Program-made: the position numbers and the translations under genes
Part shown: piece after piece, positions 23,020 through 35,529 of the stretch
Layout: each line of letters starts with the position of its first letter
Numbering within the stretch: the first letter of the stretch is position 1
Notes under the pieces: model-generated
Told to the model about the DNA's origin: nothing
Databases searched by the model: none
The model's input: only the letters and a program-made list of their open reading frames with translations
NCBI GenBank assembly: GCA_958510875.1
Contig: OY294067.1
Span: 29,934,912-29,998,911 of the forward strand
Direction of reading: 5' to 3'
DNA from: Endomychus coccineus
Lineage: Eukaryota > Arthropoda > Insecta > Coleoptera > Endomychidae
Length of the DNA: 64,000 nt

Positions 23020-23720
23020 TCACTGGTCAACTGATAATCCGGAATCATTCATAAATACAAAGAAAAGTATACGCAGAAAATTAACCAAGTGATTACCATA
23101 TTGTATAATATTAATATCAAGAAAAGGGAGCTGATTATCTGTTTTTATTTCGACAGTGAATCTTAGTGAATCAATTTGGCTATTAAGCATGTTCAAAAAG
23201 CCATGTAAATCGAAATCTTGACTTGCAATCACAAAAATGTCGTCAACATATCTATACCAAACTTTTGGAAAGTGATTCAATTTCAATTTTGAGGAGGTTT
23301 CAAGGTCTCCTAGAAAAATATTGTCCAACAAAGTAGATAGTAGATTGCCCGTTGCACATCCGCTTGTTTGTTTATAGTAATTATTATTAATAGTGAAATA
23401 ATTTTGCTCCATACATAAAGATGTAAGGGTTACGTATTCTATGCAGTTTTCATCGGGGATATTAATATTTGAAAGCCATTTCTTCAGAAAGCTTATCGAC
23501 TCAGGGATTGGAGTATTTGTAAATAGTGGAACAACATCCAATGAAACGAAAGTATCACCTCAAGTTTGAAATTTTCCAATTTTTGACAAAAAAACTTGGT
23601 GCGGCTTTGAAGTTGCTGAATTCCTTCACTAACTATTTTGCTATGTTATACGTAGGAATATTGTTGTCAAAAATACCACTTTAAATAAGGCTACCACGCC
23701 CAAATACTATACAGTCTGCA
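23020..23720 (-). pseudogene. Penelope-like element reverse transcriptase fragment
   Basis: Reading leftward from about 23720: SRTKFFCQKLENFKL, then (after a stop) GDTFVSLDVVPLFTNTPIPE, KQTSGCATGNLLSTLLDNIF and WYRYVDDIFVIASQ, ending QLPFLDINII before a frameshift. DVVxLFTNxP, the G-x-MGNPLSP-like block and W-YRYVDD are the hallmark order of the telomerase-related PLE RT. YVDD is intact. The GIY-YIG domain is not found downstream in this copy. Truncated at both ends. Confidence 0.85.
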
Positions 23721-26140
23721 ATATCAGATTGATCTGAAAATGGAACTTATGCTTTCGTGCTGAATAATCTCCATGGATCTTTGAAACTTCTGGTATATAA
23801 CTAACGCAATAAGCTAATAACATCACTGATTATATCCCTCAATTATAGATGAAAGACGCGGATTGAATGCAGCAAAGGAAAGGTGTATCTTTTAGAAAAG
23901 TATCAGAATTTGATTATCGTGCATTAAGCTTTCTCTCTTCTTCTCTTAATTAACAGTCTAATTTCCATATAATTTATATTTTGTTTCCATCGGATAAAAT
24001 TCGTTCAGATTCGAGATATGCGATTTAAACTTGAGAGCAGACTTCAATGAGTTTTAATTTCAAACGTTTCACATTATTTCCGGTGTGACATCTTCCACTC
24101 TAGAGCTTGCAGCGAAATTATTCGGTTCTTTATTATATTCTGAGTGTGGCATGCTGTATGGCTATATTGGATTTGGTAGGTGATTTTCTCAAATTCTAGT
24201 GCCACATGATGGGGACATTTTCTGCTTAATTAAGCATTTCGTAATTTTTAAGCACATCTGAGCACATTGTCTTGAATACATTCTGATTATTCTAATAATT
24301 TGAAACTAAAATTTAGAAATATATTCTACTTTCACTGTAATTGTCTTGATATGTCCCTTCGAGACGAGATAAGAAATGATTTCTCGAAATCGAGTTGAGA
24401 CAGACTGTCTATCTCGTCTTGTCACGCACCCCTTCTAAGCTGTACAGTTTATTTTCAAAACACAATGAATGAAATTGGAACGTTACATCTATTCACAAGA
24501 AAATCAGGAAACGATCCATTACTGAAGTGTAAAATCTTACGTGATTTTGCCAAAACTGCAATAATCGAGGAGTAGAAATATTCATTTACTAATAAATTGT
24601 TACTACCCTCACTATAGGTAGTATATAGTGTAAGGGGAGTATTGTATTGCTGACCGTTCTTGTCGTTATAATTTAACAAATAATGATTCTTTATATCATG
24701 CTCTGGAAATATATCGCAAATAGCTAAAACCCGATGCTGTGCCTAGGTGGTCATCAAAAGCACAATTCTGCAAAGCAAGCTACTGTATCATGAACTTCAC
24801 ATCCGTCTTATATCTCACCTTCATTGTATCCTTCAAATGATATGTAAGAAGCTGAAGAATTTAGTTTTCAAAAAATAATTTTATTGAAAATCAGTAGCTA
24901 CTTGTTTTGCCGAATAAGAAGTATAAACCTTCAGTTCCAGCTTAGTAGAGTATCTGTAGAGGAAGCTGGATATCTGATGCTCATTATTTCTTATTTTAAA
25001 TAACAGCATAGCTACTTTTTTCTCCGAACATTTGGTGGAGACTACATCTGTTTAGGAATTACATTTAAGATTATTTGTATTATTTTATATAATAAGTAAA
25101 GAACACAATTTTGTTTGTAGACAATTTATTATAATAACGATGCTCCAAATCTGTAATAGCATATGAATCCCTATTGATTAATCTGTAAGCAGGGGATGGT
25201 AAAACTCCAATAAATTATTATCGACAATTTGGATGTTTCCACTAGCATGATATTTGATGACAGAATTTGGAGTAAAGGTAGAAAGAACGCAATCCTACCA
25301 TACCATACCTTTTTTTCTATGGAGAGGAAATGCTTTATGTATACCAGGAGCTTTGAGTCTATCATAACTTGTAGTGTAAGACTCATTCTGAAAACGAGCA
25401 TACATGCAAAACCTCTCCTATCTTCACCCTTTTGGTCCGAACCTGTTTGAGAATTCCTTCAGATTCAAACGGCTGTCTATACTTCAAGGACTCTGTGGGC
25501 TATCAGCACCAATTGTCTCTTTCATTGAACCGAATTGCGCGATCGGTATATTGTACCATAATATGGTTGATTGCCATTTTATGGCCTCTGTGTCTAGTAG
25601 ATTACTACACATAACCGGAACATATGGATATTCCGTATCAACCACACATGCATCACCTTCTTCCCAGGAGCATATGATTTGGAGCCATAATCTATCCAGC
25701 GTCTTGGTGCCTGTTGGTCCACGACACCTGTTTTTAGTTTCACTCCTGAATCCGACCCTGCTGGCAAAAGAGCCGTGGGCATTCCCCTATCCGCCGCCTG
25801 GATGCGGTTTCAGGCTCCGCACAAGAGAAGAAGGCTCCTCCTTTTCAAGATTCCATACCATACCTGATTCTTGTTAATTTGAATTCCAGCTATTTCCAGA
25901 GAAATGCATTGATATACGTTTCCTTATTTTACTCCCCTCACTATACGTTGTACAGGATATTCCATTAAGGTTGGCTACCGGCGATATCTCGATAACTACT
26001 GATCACATGATCAAAATGGACCTGGATCCTGGAAAATATTTTTAAGTTCCCAACCAAATAATTTTGGAGAAATACTGATGAATTTTTGAGCAATGAGTAA
26101 TTTTCATAAAAAAAAAACAATATCAATTAAGTGCATTCGA
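23721..26140. other. No recognisable gene
   Basis: AT-rich to about 25170. The 25400-25880 stretch is less AT-rich and holds overlapping frames of up to 157 codons, none with a domain I can name. It may be decayed TE coding sequence. A short block near 24615-24640 (AGTGTAAGGGGAGTATTGTA) is shared with 54043-54065. Confidence 0.4.
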
Positions 26141-26192
26141 TAGTTTTGATCCCAGCACCTTCACCATATTATTCGCCAACAATCTATATAGA

Positions 26193-26232
26193 TTGGCGGT
26201 ATGGCAATAGAAGCTTCTTGCCATACCGCCAA
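26193..26232. repeat. Perfect 15-bp hairpin next to dispersed repeat B
   Basis: TTGGCGGTATGGCAA and its exact reverse complement are separated by 10 nt (TAGAAGCTTC). Directly upstream lies a copy of dispersed repeat B (26148-26195). Function unknown. Confidence 0.8.
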
Positions 26233-26479
26233 GAGTATCCAAAGGAAAATTACGAATCCATTGTAACAGTCACTTCTGAGCTCATGGGGAGTACGTTTCT
26301 GTCATTCATTAGTTAGGAAAGTATAGAAGAGATTTTTAACAATGCTGAAAAGTCATGATGATAGACCAATGAAACTAACACACAATAATTGATGAGATCC
26401 ATGTAAGATATATGATAACACAAGTTTTCGGTTCGTTTAAAAAAAAATGTTTTTTCCGCAGGTGAAGAAAACCCTTTAT

Positions 26480-27020
26480 GGGGAAGTTATAAGTTTTTGG
26501 GTCTCATGTCAATTCTGGTATTGATACGCTGAACGTGTTGTTAAAAGAGGATCGCTTTGAAATGTGATCTGTTCTTACATCCCTGGTCCCGATTTTGACT
26601 ATGCTCATGTGTCCTGGCCCAATGTGAACAATCTCCATTGTATTTTGTATTCTGGAGGCACCAAGCATTGCCTCTCCTGAGATTACCAATTGGTGTGGAG
26701 CTTATCCCAGTAGTGTCTCCATTGCTGCAGTGGGCTTTGATTTCATGGCCCCTGTGATCCCAGGACATGCAAGTCTCTGGACTTTGATTAGTCTTGTCGT
26801 GGTCCCTCTTTGTTGTGTTTCAGGCTACCATACTGCACAACCAGTAGACCATGTTTGGTCGTAGCCCTCATTTTTTCCCGAAGGAGCGTCATGCCACAAA
26901 TAACGAGGTCTCCGTTTCTTAATTACTTCTCCCAGAGGTTGGTTCCAAGTCAGTTTAGAGTCAAGTGTCATCCCGAGATATTTGACTTTCCCTTGTACCT
27001 GTACAGTTTCTCCTCGGATA
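26480..27020 (-). pseudogene. R1/Loa-like LINE fragment (post-RT region)
   Basis: Reading leftward in changing frames: VKYLGMTLDSKLTWNQPLGE, GLRPNMVYWL, then MVISGEAMLGASRIQNTMEI and GPGHMSIVKI. This is the thumb and linker that precede an RNase H domain in I/R1/Loa-group LINEs. No active-site motif is present. Several stops and frameshifts. Whether it is the same family as 20790-22025 cannot be decided because they do not overlap. Confidence 0.72.
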
Positions 27021-27144
27021 TTCCTTGTTATTTCTACATCGTAGTATTACAATTGATATGTGACAATACTGATTCTACCTTTTCATTCAGTTTCTTGTGG
27101 TTTGTACATTCATTAGTTAAACTGATGTCAAAGAGAAACTAATT

Positions 27145-28230
27145 ATGTAGGTATTTCAATTAGAGTCTCCTCCACCAATAGAGTTATTGATTATTTGAGG
27201 ACTAATTAGAAAATAAACGGAAATTTCATTACTTTTTTATTGAATTCTAAATTCATCATTGCCGCGATTTATTTGTACCCTTGACATTTTTTTGATAGAT
27301 GGTCCGCTAAATTAATTTTTGAACAGGTGAGGGTATGGAGGGTTACTGAATGTACATTTTCGTATCATCGTTCCTTTTCAATGGATTTCTGTGAAAATTA
27401 TTCAATTTAATATTAGGAATTTCTTCTTTCGAACGTTACGGATCATATTTACGCCGAAATAGGATAACAGAATTATGTGGAACAGTGTATGTTTGCAGTT
27501 GAATTTGCGTCTTTCCAAATCAAGTTAGGGCAAATAAACATATAAAAGGTTTCTTACAATAATTGAAACGTCATATATCAAAATAACATCTTTGAATATC
27601 CTAAAGATGGATGATATCCCAATAAATTTCAAGTTAAACTTGCTTGTTTGTATGACATACCAGATAGCTTTAGTAATCCGATAGAACTATTAATACGATA
27701 TTCGCAAATGCTAGCAGGTAATATGGATATGTGAGGGCGATAGATAAATGTTATTTTTGTTTGGTTACAACAAAGCCGAAGCGTTGTTGTACCTTGTGGC
27801 ATAAGTCTATCCAAAATTTGATCATGAAATAATATAGTTTGCAATTTATGGCTAGACAGTAGATGGCAAATGTGCAAGTTCATTGTATTGTTAATAATCT
27901 ATATAACATTGGATACATTCTCTATGTATATACAAACCACGTGGCTTACACCATGAATAACATTCTACATATTTAATCGAATATAGTGGAATATTATCGA
28001 TCTTACTTGAATTCAATTATTTAATATGTTACTCTAGCTATGGCTAGAGATATTTGAATCTTTCATGAACAAGCTTAGGAAGAAGTCTGCGTTGCAGAAT
28101 AACTTTGCTTCCTGAATGTTTCAAGAAAACGATCTAATCAAATGATTCTAAACAATTACTGTTTCAAAGGTAGATTCACGAATATATATTGGGTTATTAT
28201 TCCACTGTCTCTGTTACCTCCCAAGGTCTT
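27145..28230. other. No recognisable gene
   Basis: AT-rich spacer with only short frames. Confidence 0.5.
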
Positions 28231-28231
28231 T

Positions 28232-28458
28232 TAAATATATGAATTCTCAGCAAATAGGTCACACTAACACATATGCTTATTATTTTCATCTTTACGTACG
28301 TTTCGGTTTTACGACAATCATCAGAAGACATATTATATATAAACCGTTTGGACATATGTCTTCTGATGATGGTCGTGGGACTAAAAAGTACTTGAAGACG
28401 AAAATAATAAGCATATGTGTTAGTGTGACTTATTTCTCGAGAATTTATATATAATTCA
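28232..28458. repeat. PLE terminal foldback with two hammerhead-like motifs
   Basis: About 100-bp arms in inverted orientation around a 25-30 bp centre (28340). Each arm holds the AGGTCACACTAACACATATG and AAAATAATAAGCATATG blocks of the PLE family at 15590. Left arm, minus strand (28328-28282): CUGAUGA and GAAA intact and helix I GUCUU/AAGAU, but helix II is disrupted. Right arm, plus strand (28358-28402): GUCUU, CUGAUGA, GGUC helix II strand, but GAAA has become UAAA. Confidence 0.8.
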
Positions 28459-30260
28459 TACCTGGGTCAAGAATCATTATTAAAATCTTTTAATGTGTTT
28501 TTTGTGAGGTTAATTTTACACTTCCAGGCCAAAATCTACATTGATATTAATGAAGAATAGGATGAAGCTGGAAACTTACAAATTTTTAAATACAGTGATG
28601 GTCAAAAGAATTACATAATAAAATTGTGAAGTCTTGAATAAAAATTGTTGAATAGACAATGGGTTAATTATAATTAAATAATTTAAAACTAAGATGTTTA
28701 GTGGAAGTTATCGGCTCAAAGAATTTTAAAATGACAGTTAATCGATTCTATGGTACTATAAAAAGTTTTGGCTAGAAATGTTTCCTATTTTCCTAGTTAT
28801 GAAGTAAACTACATTTAACTCCCCTGTCTAGACAAAATATAGTTAATTTAATCTATGCAATAATAGAAATTAGACAAGGCACTATTTGTGACATACTGGA
28901 GTACAATGGAACAAGAAGTTTAATAAATTGCAATTAGGTAATCAATTGAAAATTCTATACATAGTATTTTAAATATTTTACAAATGTGCGCGTTGCAATG
29001 TGGTTTAAACTCAGATAATTTTCAAATCTATTTCACTCAAAAATCGCGCTATTGGTAGGACCTTCGTTGTAAGAAAACACAGTTACAAGGTTTTTTGTGA
29101 AAATTATATAAATAACAGGTGCCCAGAATGGGGGCATTTTTTACGCCACTCTCTCCCAAGTTCTAGACTTTTCTGGTACAAATGAAGTATCTGTTAGTAA
29201 ACATAAATAATTAGGGAAACATCTTTCATATAATTATAAGAGGTATTTTAGAAGTTATGTCCAATTGCATATGACCATTATTGCGAGCTCAATATCTTTT
29301 ATATTCCAAACGAAACAACCTGTGGTACATTTTTTGCAGACATAACATTGCCCTTGGTCCAATTTTATTACTAACTACTATTTTTTTCCAATCTTTCAAC
29401 AAATGAATAGAGGGCGAGCCTGAAGTTGAAAACGAGATTCTTAATCACCCTGTACATTATTTTGAAAAGTGGGAATATAGTTTTCAGTTTTATCAAAAAA
29501 AAAATACATTAATTTCTGAAATATTTCCAATTTATTAACAAAAATGCAGATTTTCAGTAATTTTCCTATCAAAACTAGTTAGCCTTGGAAAAATGACAGT
29601 CTTATTCGAATACTTAATTGTTTTATATTTCATTATTTTCATAAAACAATTTCTCTTAATGTCATTTTTCATTATTCAGTTGTTGCCATATTTAAAAAAT
29701 GACAATTTGTAGTAAAACTGGACCAAAGTAAAAAATATTATGTCTGGTTGTTTCAATTTGAAGTGTGATTTCTTTCATTTTTATTATACAAGATTATTTT
29801 GGAATTGTTCTGTAGTGTTTCATTCAATGTAGTGTTCATTAGTAATGTCAGGTTGCTCTATTTGGAGTATACAGACCCGCCATGATTCAAATATATAATT
29901 GCACATAACTTCTGAAATACCCCATCTAATTATATGAAATCCTTCATTGCAAGTATGAGGAAGATGAGCCTATTCTACATAAGAAGTAATATTATAAATG
30001 GTGTCCAATTTAAGAAAATGTATGTTTGTTTCACACTAGTAATCGGAAAATCCTGTACGTATGAAAATAGTTTTAAAATGCGAAGCTTACAGATTTCTAC
30101 AATTGTGAATAACTTCATTTAATATCCGCTATAAGAACGGAATTATCGAACTTTGTCACACTAATGCCGCACCCTGTATATATACGTATATCACGTGAGC
30201 CACAGATATGCTGTCAAATCAAATTATATGAAACTAATGTTGTTCGCACCAAAATAGATT
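28459..30260. other. No recognisable gene
   Basis: Very AT-rich spacer. The frame at 29934-30122 (plus) has no recognisable motif. Confidence 0.5.
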
Positions 30261-30264
30261 GTTC

Positions 30265-30480
30265 TCAAGATAAACGGTTACTTTATTGGATGCTTGTCCT
30301 CGGCTCTTATTGACAGTCAATGCAAATGCTGGGCGAACTTTTTTCATTTTAAAGGAAATTAATCTATATTTGTGAGGGTGATGTCTGGGATAAATTTCTT
30401 TTCCTTGACATGCTCAACTGGAAACTAGGAAAATTTAAATGGAATACGCATGACTGCAATTAGCTTTTTGCCAAAAAGTC
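30265..30480 (-). pseudogene. Helitron helicase C-terminal remnant
   Basis: Minus-strand frame with FKMKKVRPAFALTVNKSRGQ followed by ASNKVTVYL. This matches helicase motifs V/VI of the PIF1-type helicase at the end of the Helitron Rep-Hel protein (typically FPVRLAFAMTINKSQGQ). Upstream, in another frame, an IPFKF...KKFIPDITL block fits the preceding segment. Only about 70 residues survive. No Helitron termini identified. Confidence 0.68.
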
Positions 30481-31634
30481 TAAATCGACCAAAGTTGTTC
30501 AATTTTTTTTATAACCATCTTCACAATATCGGCATAATTTTTTCATACTTTGCACATCTAACTTCAGCGATCTCCACTATTTTAAATTATTGTGAACCCA
30601 TGGTGCAAGATTTTCATTGACCCAAGAATGAGATCTGAACAAAAACTCCTCGCACATAAATTTCCCGATTTTTCAATTGACTGCAAAAAAATATGCCATG
30701 GAGATCATGATGAATTTTCATCATATTACCATTCCATTCATTAGTCTAGTCTTAGCGGAATGAATCAATCGGGTGCATTGTCTAGTTATCGCTATAGATA
30801 AGGTACTGACAACAACCGCGTTATAAAGCATGACCATCTTAACCCTACCCCTGTCGAATTCCTATCGCATCAATCAAATCTGAATATACCGGTCTCTTAA
30901 ACACAACCTGTTATCTACAGACATTCTTTCCTGGAGACCTAGAAGAAACAGATTTATCGTCTTTTCTGAAACTGAAAATAATCCGCTAGTTGAAGGTTCA
31001 ACTGCATTCCTACTAAAGCCTTGAGATTTTCGAATTTACCCGAGTTCATCTATAATAACTTCTATGTCCTTTCTATTGTCTCTGAAATAAATGATTATTC
31101 TTCATTGTATTATTGTGATTAACACATTAGCTCAGGCTTTTTAACTCAGCGTCTTTATGCTGTTGAACTGTTGACAGAAGAGATACAAATACTGCCCATT
31201 AGTATAATATGGATTATAAAAGACAAAATTTTATTTACAGTTAAAACAGCTTAAATTTCGATGAAGATTATCCCTTTCTGTCATTTTTCTTGCAGCTTAA
31301 AGTATGTATGAAATGCACACAACTTTTCTAATGAAGATAATTGCATAGATCATGGATACACTCCACACAGAATAAATAAGTTAGAAAAATAGCTGAAATT
31401 GAATGCGCGTGTGAAAAATCAATATTATCGATGATATTATGTTATAACGCGAAAACTTATTGTAGTGTTGACTTCGAAATGGCGAACGAGGGTACTCTCT
31501 CACATAGAACCTTAGCTATACCGCTTCGGAGCATTTGATCACAATTCCTTTTTTGCATTTTTGAACTCCAAATTCCATTTTGAAGTAATGCTATGAGAGA
31601 TCAAACGTTACTTACATTCAACAATATGCATGTG
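30481..31634. other. No recognisable gene
   Basis: AT-rich spacer. Confidence 0.45.
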
Positions 31635-31639
31635 TAGTA

Positions 31640-33575
31640 GGGGAAGCCGGGGTTCAAAGTGCCGGGGGTAAGTTGTTCCGATCGCGAAGAAAATAGATAG
31701 CTATAGGTGTGAAGTGCATCGCGAAATGTTATACCATCACGCTATTGCATCAGCCATTTTAGTGGCGCTCTGTCTGCGTGTGACAGTGGTAACCGATTAG
31801 TGACACATTAACATCACGTAAGTAAATTTTTTCATCATTTAAGTTTTTGGCCTATATCAATCAACTTGCTAGTTGTTTGTGAGTTACTTGCTATTATCAG
31901 TTGGGCGAACTATAGTGATTATCTTTCCAATATCATTGTAGGCTTTTTATAACCTATTCTATTATAATTCGAAGTCACTTTGAAAATGGGATTTGGGGTT
32001 CATAGTTCCTCTAGTGTGGGGCTAGTTGTTCCGCGGAACAACGTGCCCCGTAATGAAACACGTAAATGATAAAATTGATACTTTGTTTTAGGATGAGAAA
32101 CTATAAACGGAAAACCGAACGGGGCAACGTTTCGATAGACCTTTTGCAGCGGGCAGCTGATGCTGTTATTAAAGACGGTCGTAAGCTTAAGACGGTAGCT
32201 CGGGAACTAGAGATATGTCATATGACATTATTGCGCTACGTCAAAAAGTTGAAGGCCGGTTTAACACCAACTGTGGGTTACTATTCTAGACAGGTGTTCA
32301 ACCACGACCAGGAGAAGACATTGGCAGATTATTTGTTAAAATGTGCGTCAATTTACTTTGGTCTCTTGCCAGAAGAAGTGAGGAAGTTAGCATATACTTG
32401 TGCTGTTAAATTTGACATGCCTAACATTCCAGTCTCTTGGCATAGAAATAAACAAGCTGGAGCTGATTGGTTCACGGGTTTTCTGAAAAGAAATTCGTCT
32501 TTATCCATAAGATCTCCGGAAGCCACAAGTGCAGGTCGCGCATCATCTTTTAACCGGCACAATGTTAATACATTTTTTAACAAGCTCGGAGATGTCATAT
32601 TGAAATATAAATTGCTACCATCTAGAATATGGAACTTGCACGAAACAGGAGTCACCACTGTATTAAAACCAAAGAAAATAGTAGCTGCAGAGGGCGTTAA
32701 GCAAGTAGGTGCCATAGTATCAGCAGACCGAGGAACTTTAGTTACCGTCGAATTAGGAAAGTCCTGCAAGATGATCATGGAAGTGATAGTGAAGAAGACA
32801 GCCTGGAATGGTATTGTTTAATATGTTGTGACTCATACTCTAATTCACAACCAGGTGAACAATGGATTGAATGCGTCATGTGTAAGAATTGGGCTCATTT
32901 AAAATGCCTGAAATCTAAAGATGTTCACTTCTATGTTTGTCCGAATTGTAATTCTGACGACGAATCCTCTTAATAATCATTTTTCAAGTTCTGCGAGACT
33001 GAAATAAAACTATAACTCGAGTAAACCTTTAATTAGATTATTTGATCTCAATTAAGTGAATGCTATGAGACTGAATAAAGAAACTTTAGTTCGAAATGTT
33101 CAAATTTGTTGATTTTTCTTTTTGTTTTAATTAAAATAAATAGTTTTGTTTTTTTGACAAAAGCGTTTGTCAATGTTGATTAATATTATAGATGTTTATT
33201 AGTCATAAGCCCTAATTAGGTTGTATTACATTATTAGTAATAATGCTTGCTACTATTTTGTTTATAGTTTTGTTTTCATTAAAACCTGTTTGTTGAATAT
33301 ATTTCAAAAACATTAAAATTTCGTACTTTACTTTATTCATATTGTAAATGAAACTTTCATAAATATTCAGTAAATGTGCCTTGTTCCTTGTCGACTTGCT
33401 ACAGAAGAAATATCCTGACCCAAAATGTATTATTATTTCAATGTATTTGACTATAAAATTTGAAACTAGGATAAAATCTGCATATATTTATACAGGAATT
33501 ATATATTATAAATTTTTCTATTACATTCATATTGCGTCCTACCCAAAAATCGGAACTTCGAACCCCGGCCTCCCC
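31640..33575 (+). mobile_element. Pogo/Tigger-like transposon, internally deleted
   Basis: Left end GGGGAAGCCGGGGTTCAAAG and right end (minus strand) GGGGAGGCCGGGGTTCGAAG form imperfect ~25-bp inverted repeats. They are flanked by TA at 31638-31639 and 33576-33577. Inside, a TGTTCCGCGGAACAACGTGC palindrome lies upstream of the gene, as is common in insect pogo-like elements. The transposase lacks its catalytic domain, so the copy is non-autonomous. Confidence 0.85.
32093..32973 (+). pseudogene. Pogo-like transposase with DDE domain deleted and C-terminal zinc finger kept
   Basis: Start chosen at MRNYKRKTERGNVS (32093), just after a TTTTAGG acceptor-like site. Residues 10-55 form a Psq/CENP-B-N HTH (LKTVARELEICHMTLLRYVK), and residues 60-165 a CENP-B-type second HTH with WFTGFLKRNSSLSIRSPEAT. 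The DDE core begins (IWNLHETGV, where His replaces the usual Asp of NxDETG) and ends after GTLVTVE. The frame then stops at 32821. In the next frame DDHGSDSEEDSLEWYCLICC and C...C-x2-C-x2-WAHLKC...CPNC run to a stop at 32973. This is the PHD-like finger normally at the end of such transposases. Most of the catalytic domain has been deleted between the two. Confidence 0.85.
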
Positions 33576-33839
33576 TACATATCAATTTCATCAATATACT
33601 ATGTGTTTTGTTTTGTATTGTAATATTTGTAATATATGATGTTGATTTAGTATAACTCATAATATATGAGCTATGATGACTCTTCTGACAGGAGCAAATG
33701 AAGATTATTAATCAGGGATCAACTACTGAAATTAAAAGTTGATAAATATGGTATATTGAAAATATCTACAACTAAGGTAATCCTTACTTTTTTGGTATAC
33801 CAATCATATTTATCTGCCAAAATTCAACACAAGTTTTTT

Positions 33840-33895
33840 TTATCCCAGCACCTCCACCATTTGTGCGACCAATCCGTTCAGGTTGTACGATTTGG
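33840..33895 (+). repeat. Dispersed repeat B, copy 3
   Basis: TATCCCAGCACCTCCACCAT, then CGACCAATC...AGGTTGTACGATTTGG. Compare 22268 and 26148. Confidence 0.6.
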
Positions 33896-34081
33896 AGAAT
33901 AAATATCTCTTGCATGAAAATTTAAATTCAAGTGAACGAGGGGTGGTGATTCTGCAGAGGCGGATAAGACTGAATTAATTTTTTTCACTCGGAAGTTTAT
34001 GTTTCAATCGATAAAATCATCATTAAGAAATAATATATTTCAATCAGTGATGAACTATTTATTTTATGGAAATCCATTTTC

Positions 34082-34274
34082 ATAAAATGAAATAAAACAA
34101 TTTTTTGTCTAATTCCCACAAGAGATTTTATTTTTCAATAAATACGGCCGGTTCAACTTTTACCTACATCATTATAATGTTACAATGATGTAAAAGTCGA
34201 AACCGGTTGTGTTTATTGAAAAATAAAATCTCTTGTGGAGATTAGATAAAAAAAATTGTTTTATTTCATTTTAC
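34082..34274. repeat. Foldback element, possible PLE end pair
   Basis: Arms of about 90 bp (ATAAAATGAAATAAAACAAT ... and its complement) centred near 34178. Toward the centre each arm carries a TGATGTA...GTCGAAACCGG-like stretch. This loosely recalls the hammerhead layout of the other PLE foldbacks, but helix II is not preserved. The PLE link is weak. Confidence 0.6.
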
Positions 34275-34279
34275 GTATT

Positions 34280-35380
34280 TCAATATTTTAGGGATATCGT
34301 TAGAACTTCGTGTATATCTTCTAAATATTCATATCATATGTTGATTATTTGAGGAACTATCTTAGTTAATTAGAAATAGAAATAAAATTGATGATACTCG
34401 TAGAATATTGTATTCGATATACGGATTGAGTTTTACTAGTCGCTATGTACGAGTGTTTTGAGTTGAAGCGAGCCAAATGTATTTTATTATTCAACAAAAT
34501 AAGCAAGTAGAAAGAGTTAAGAAGATAGGACGTGGTCATGATGGATGCACACACGATATTCAAAAGCAATAATGAATAAATTATTCAAAAGGTATCTGGA
34601 ATAAAATGTAAATAAAAGTTAGTTAGCAAAAATATTGCCTAAACGTGTGACATTACCAATTACCTTAGCTTCTTCAAACAAGTACTTGGTAATATTTATT
34701 AGATTAGTAAAAATGGATCTTTTAATAGTTTTTAATTCAAGTTTGAAACTTTTCAAACCAAATTGGCCTCTTGGAAGTGGAAAAATTATTCAGTGACCTT
34801 ATTTTCTCTATTTCAATATCTTTGATACCAAATTAAACAAGATCGGAAATTCAATTCACTTATTTTACAAAGCATTAACTAGGATTTATAGATTATTTTG
34901 GAAGAAATATTAGTCCTAGGCTAGAAATATAGCCTACTCACTTAATTAAGGTGTGTTTATATTACCATCAAGCCATACCCACCAATGTTCTGCTTGATTT
35001 ACTTATGTGAATATCACAACACTAAAGCCATTTCTCATGTCTACAAAGTTCGTTGAACGGTCGTTCAGAGAGAAATTCCGGTATTCAATTCGTGGCTTTT
35101 CCAAGAACTCAACACGTGAACAGATAATATCAAATCACGACTCACTCATTATATCGAATCCCACCATCCGCATCACACTGTTCAAGTTAGAATAATTATT
35201 ATGACATTGGATACTTTCAAAAGATGAACATATTTAGAAACCATGAATACTTATTTCTGATTAACTAATCAGCCATTTTCAGAGAATCAAAAAATAAGAT
35301 ACAGGTCATAGTGTCTTATGCCTTCCAGAAATCAAAGATTGATTACTGTACACAATAAGGATTTGGTCATCAGGTGACAA
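34280..35380. other. No recognisable gene
   Basis: AT-rich spacer with short frames only. Confidence 0.5.
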
Positions 35381-35383
35381 AAT

Positions 35384-35515
35384 GTTGCGGTGGAAAACCA
35401 TATGGCGGAAGTCGCCCAAGAAGAATTTGGTGCCAGACACGATCAAATGCTTTGAAGATATCCAATCCTTCAACTAGAGGTTTCCCATATTTTCAATGAA
35501 TATGTGACGTATGTG
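35384..35515 (-). pseudogene. Jockey-like LINE RT fragment
   Basis: Matches the segment at 56110-56220 almost base for base in places (GCGGAAGTCGCCCAAGAAG versus GACGGAAGTTTTCCAAGAAG), which encodes the RT motif A region. Too short and decayed for an independent call. Confidence 0.55.
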
Positions 35516-35529
35516 TTCGGACCCTCTCC

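Noticed and set aside
25404..25877. 157-codon plus-strand frame in a less AT-rich stretch
   Set aside because: No recognisable domain on either strand. Possibly decayed TE sequence, but I cannot support a call.
32353..32778. 141-codon minus-strand frame
   Set aside because: Shadow of the pogo-like transposase.
34082..34274. Confident hammerhead call in this foldback
   Set aside because: A TGATGTA...GAAACCGG stretch is present, but helix II is not preserved, so I kept it only as a foldback.
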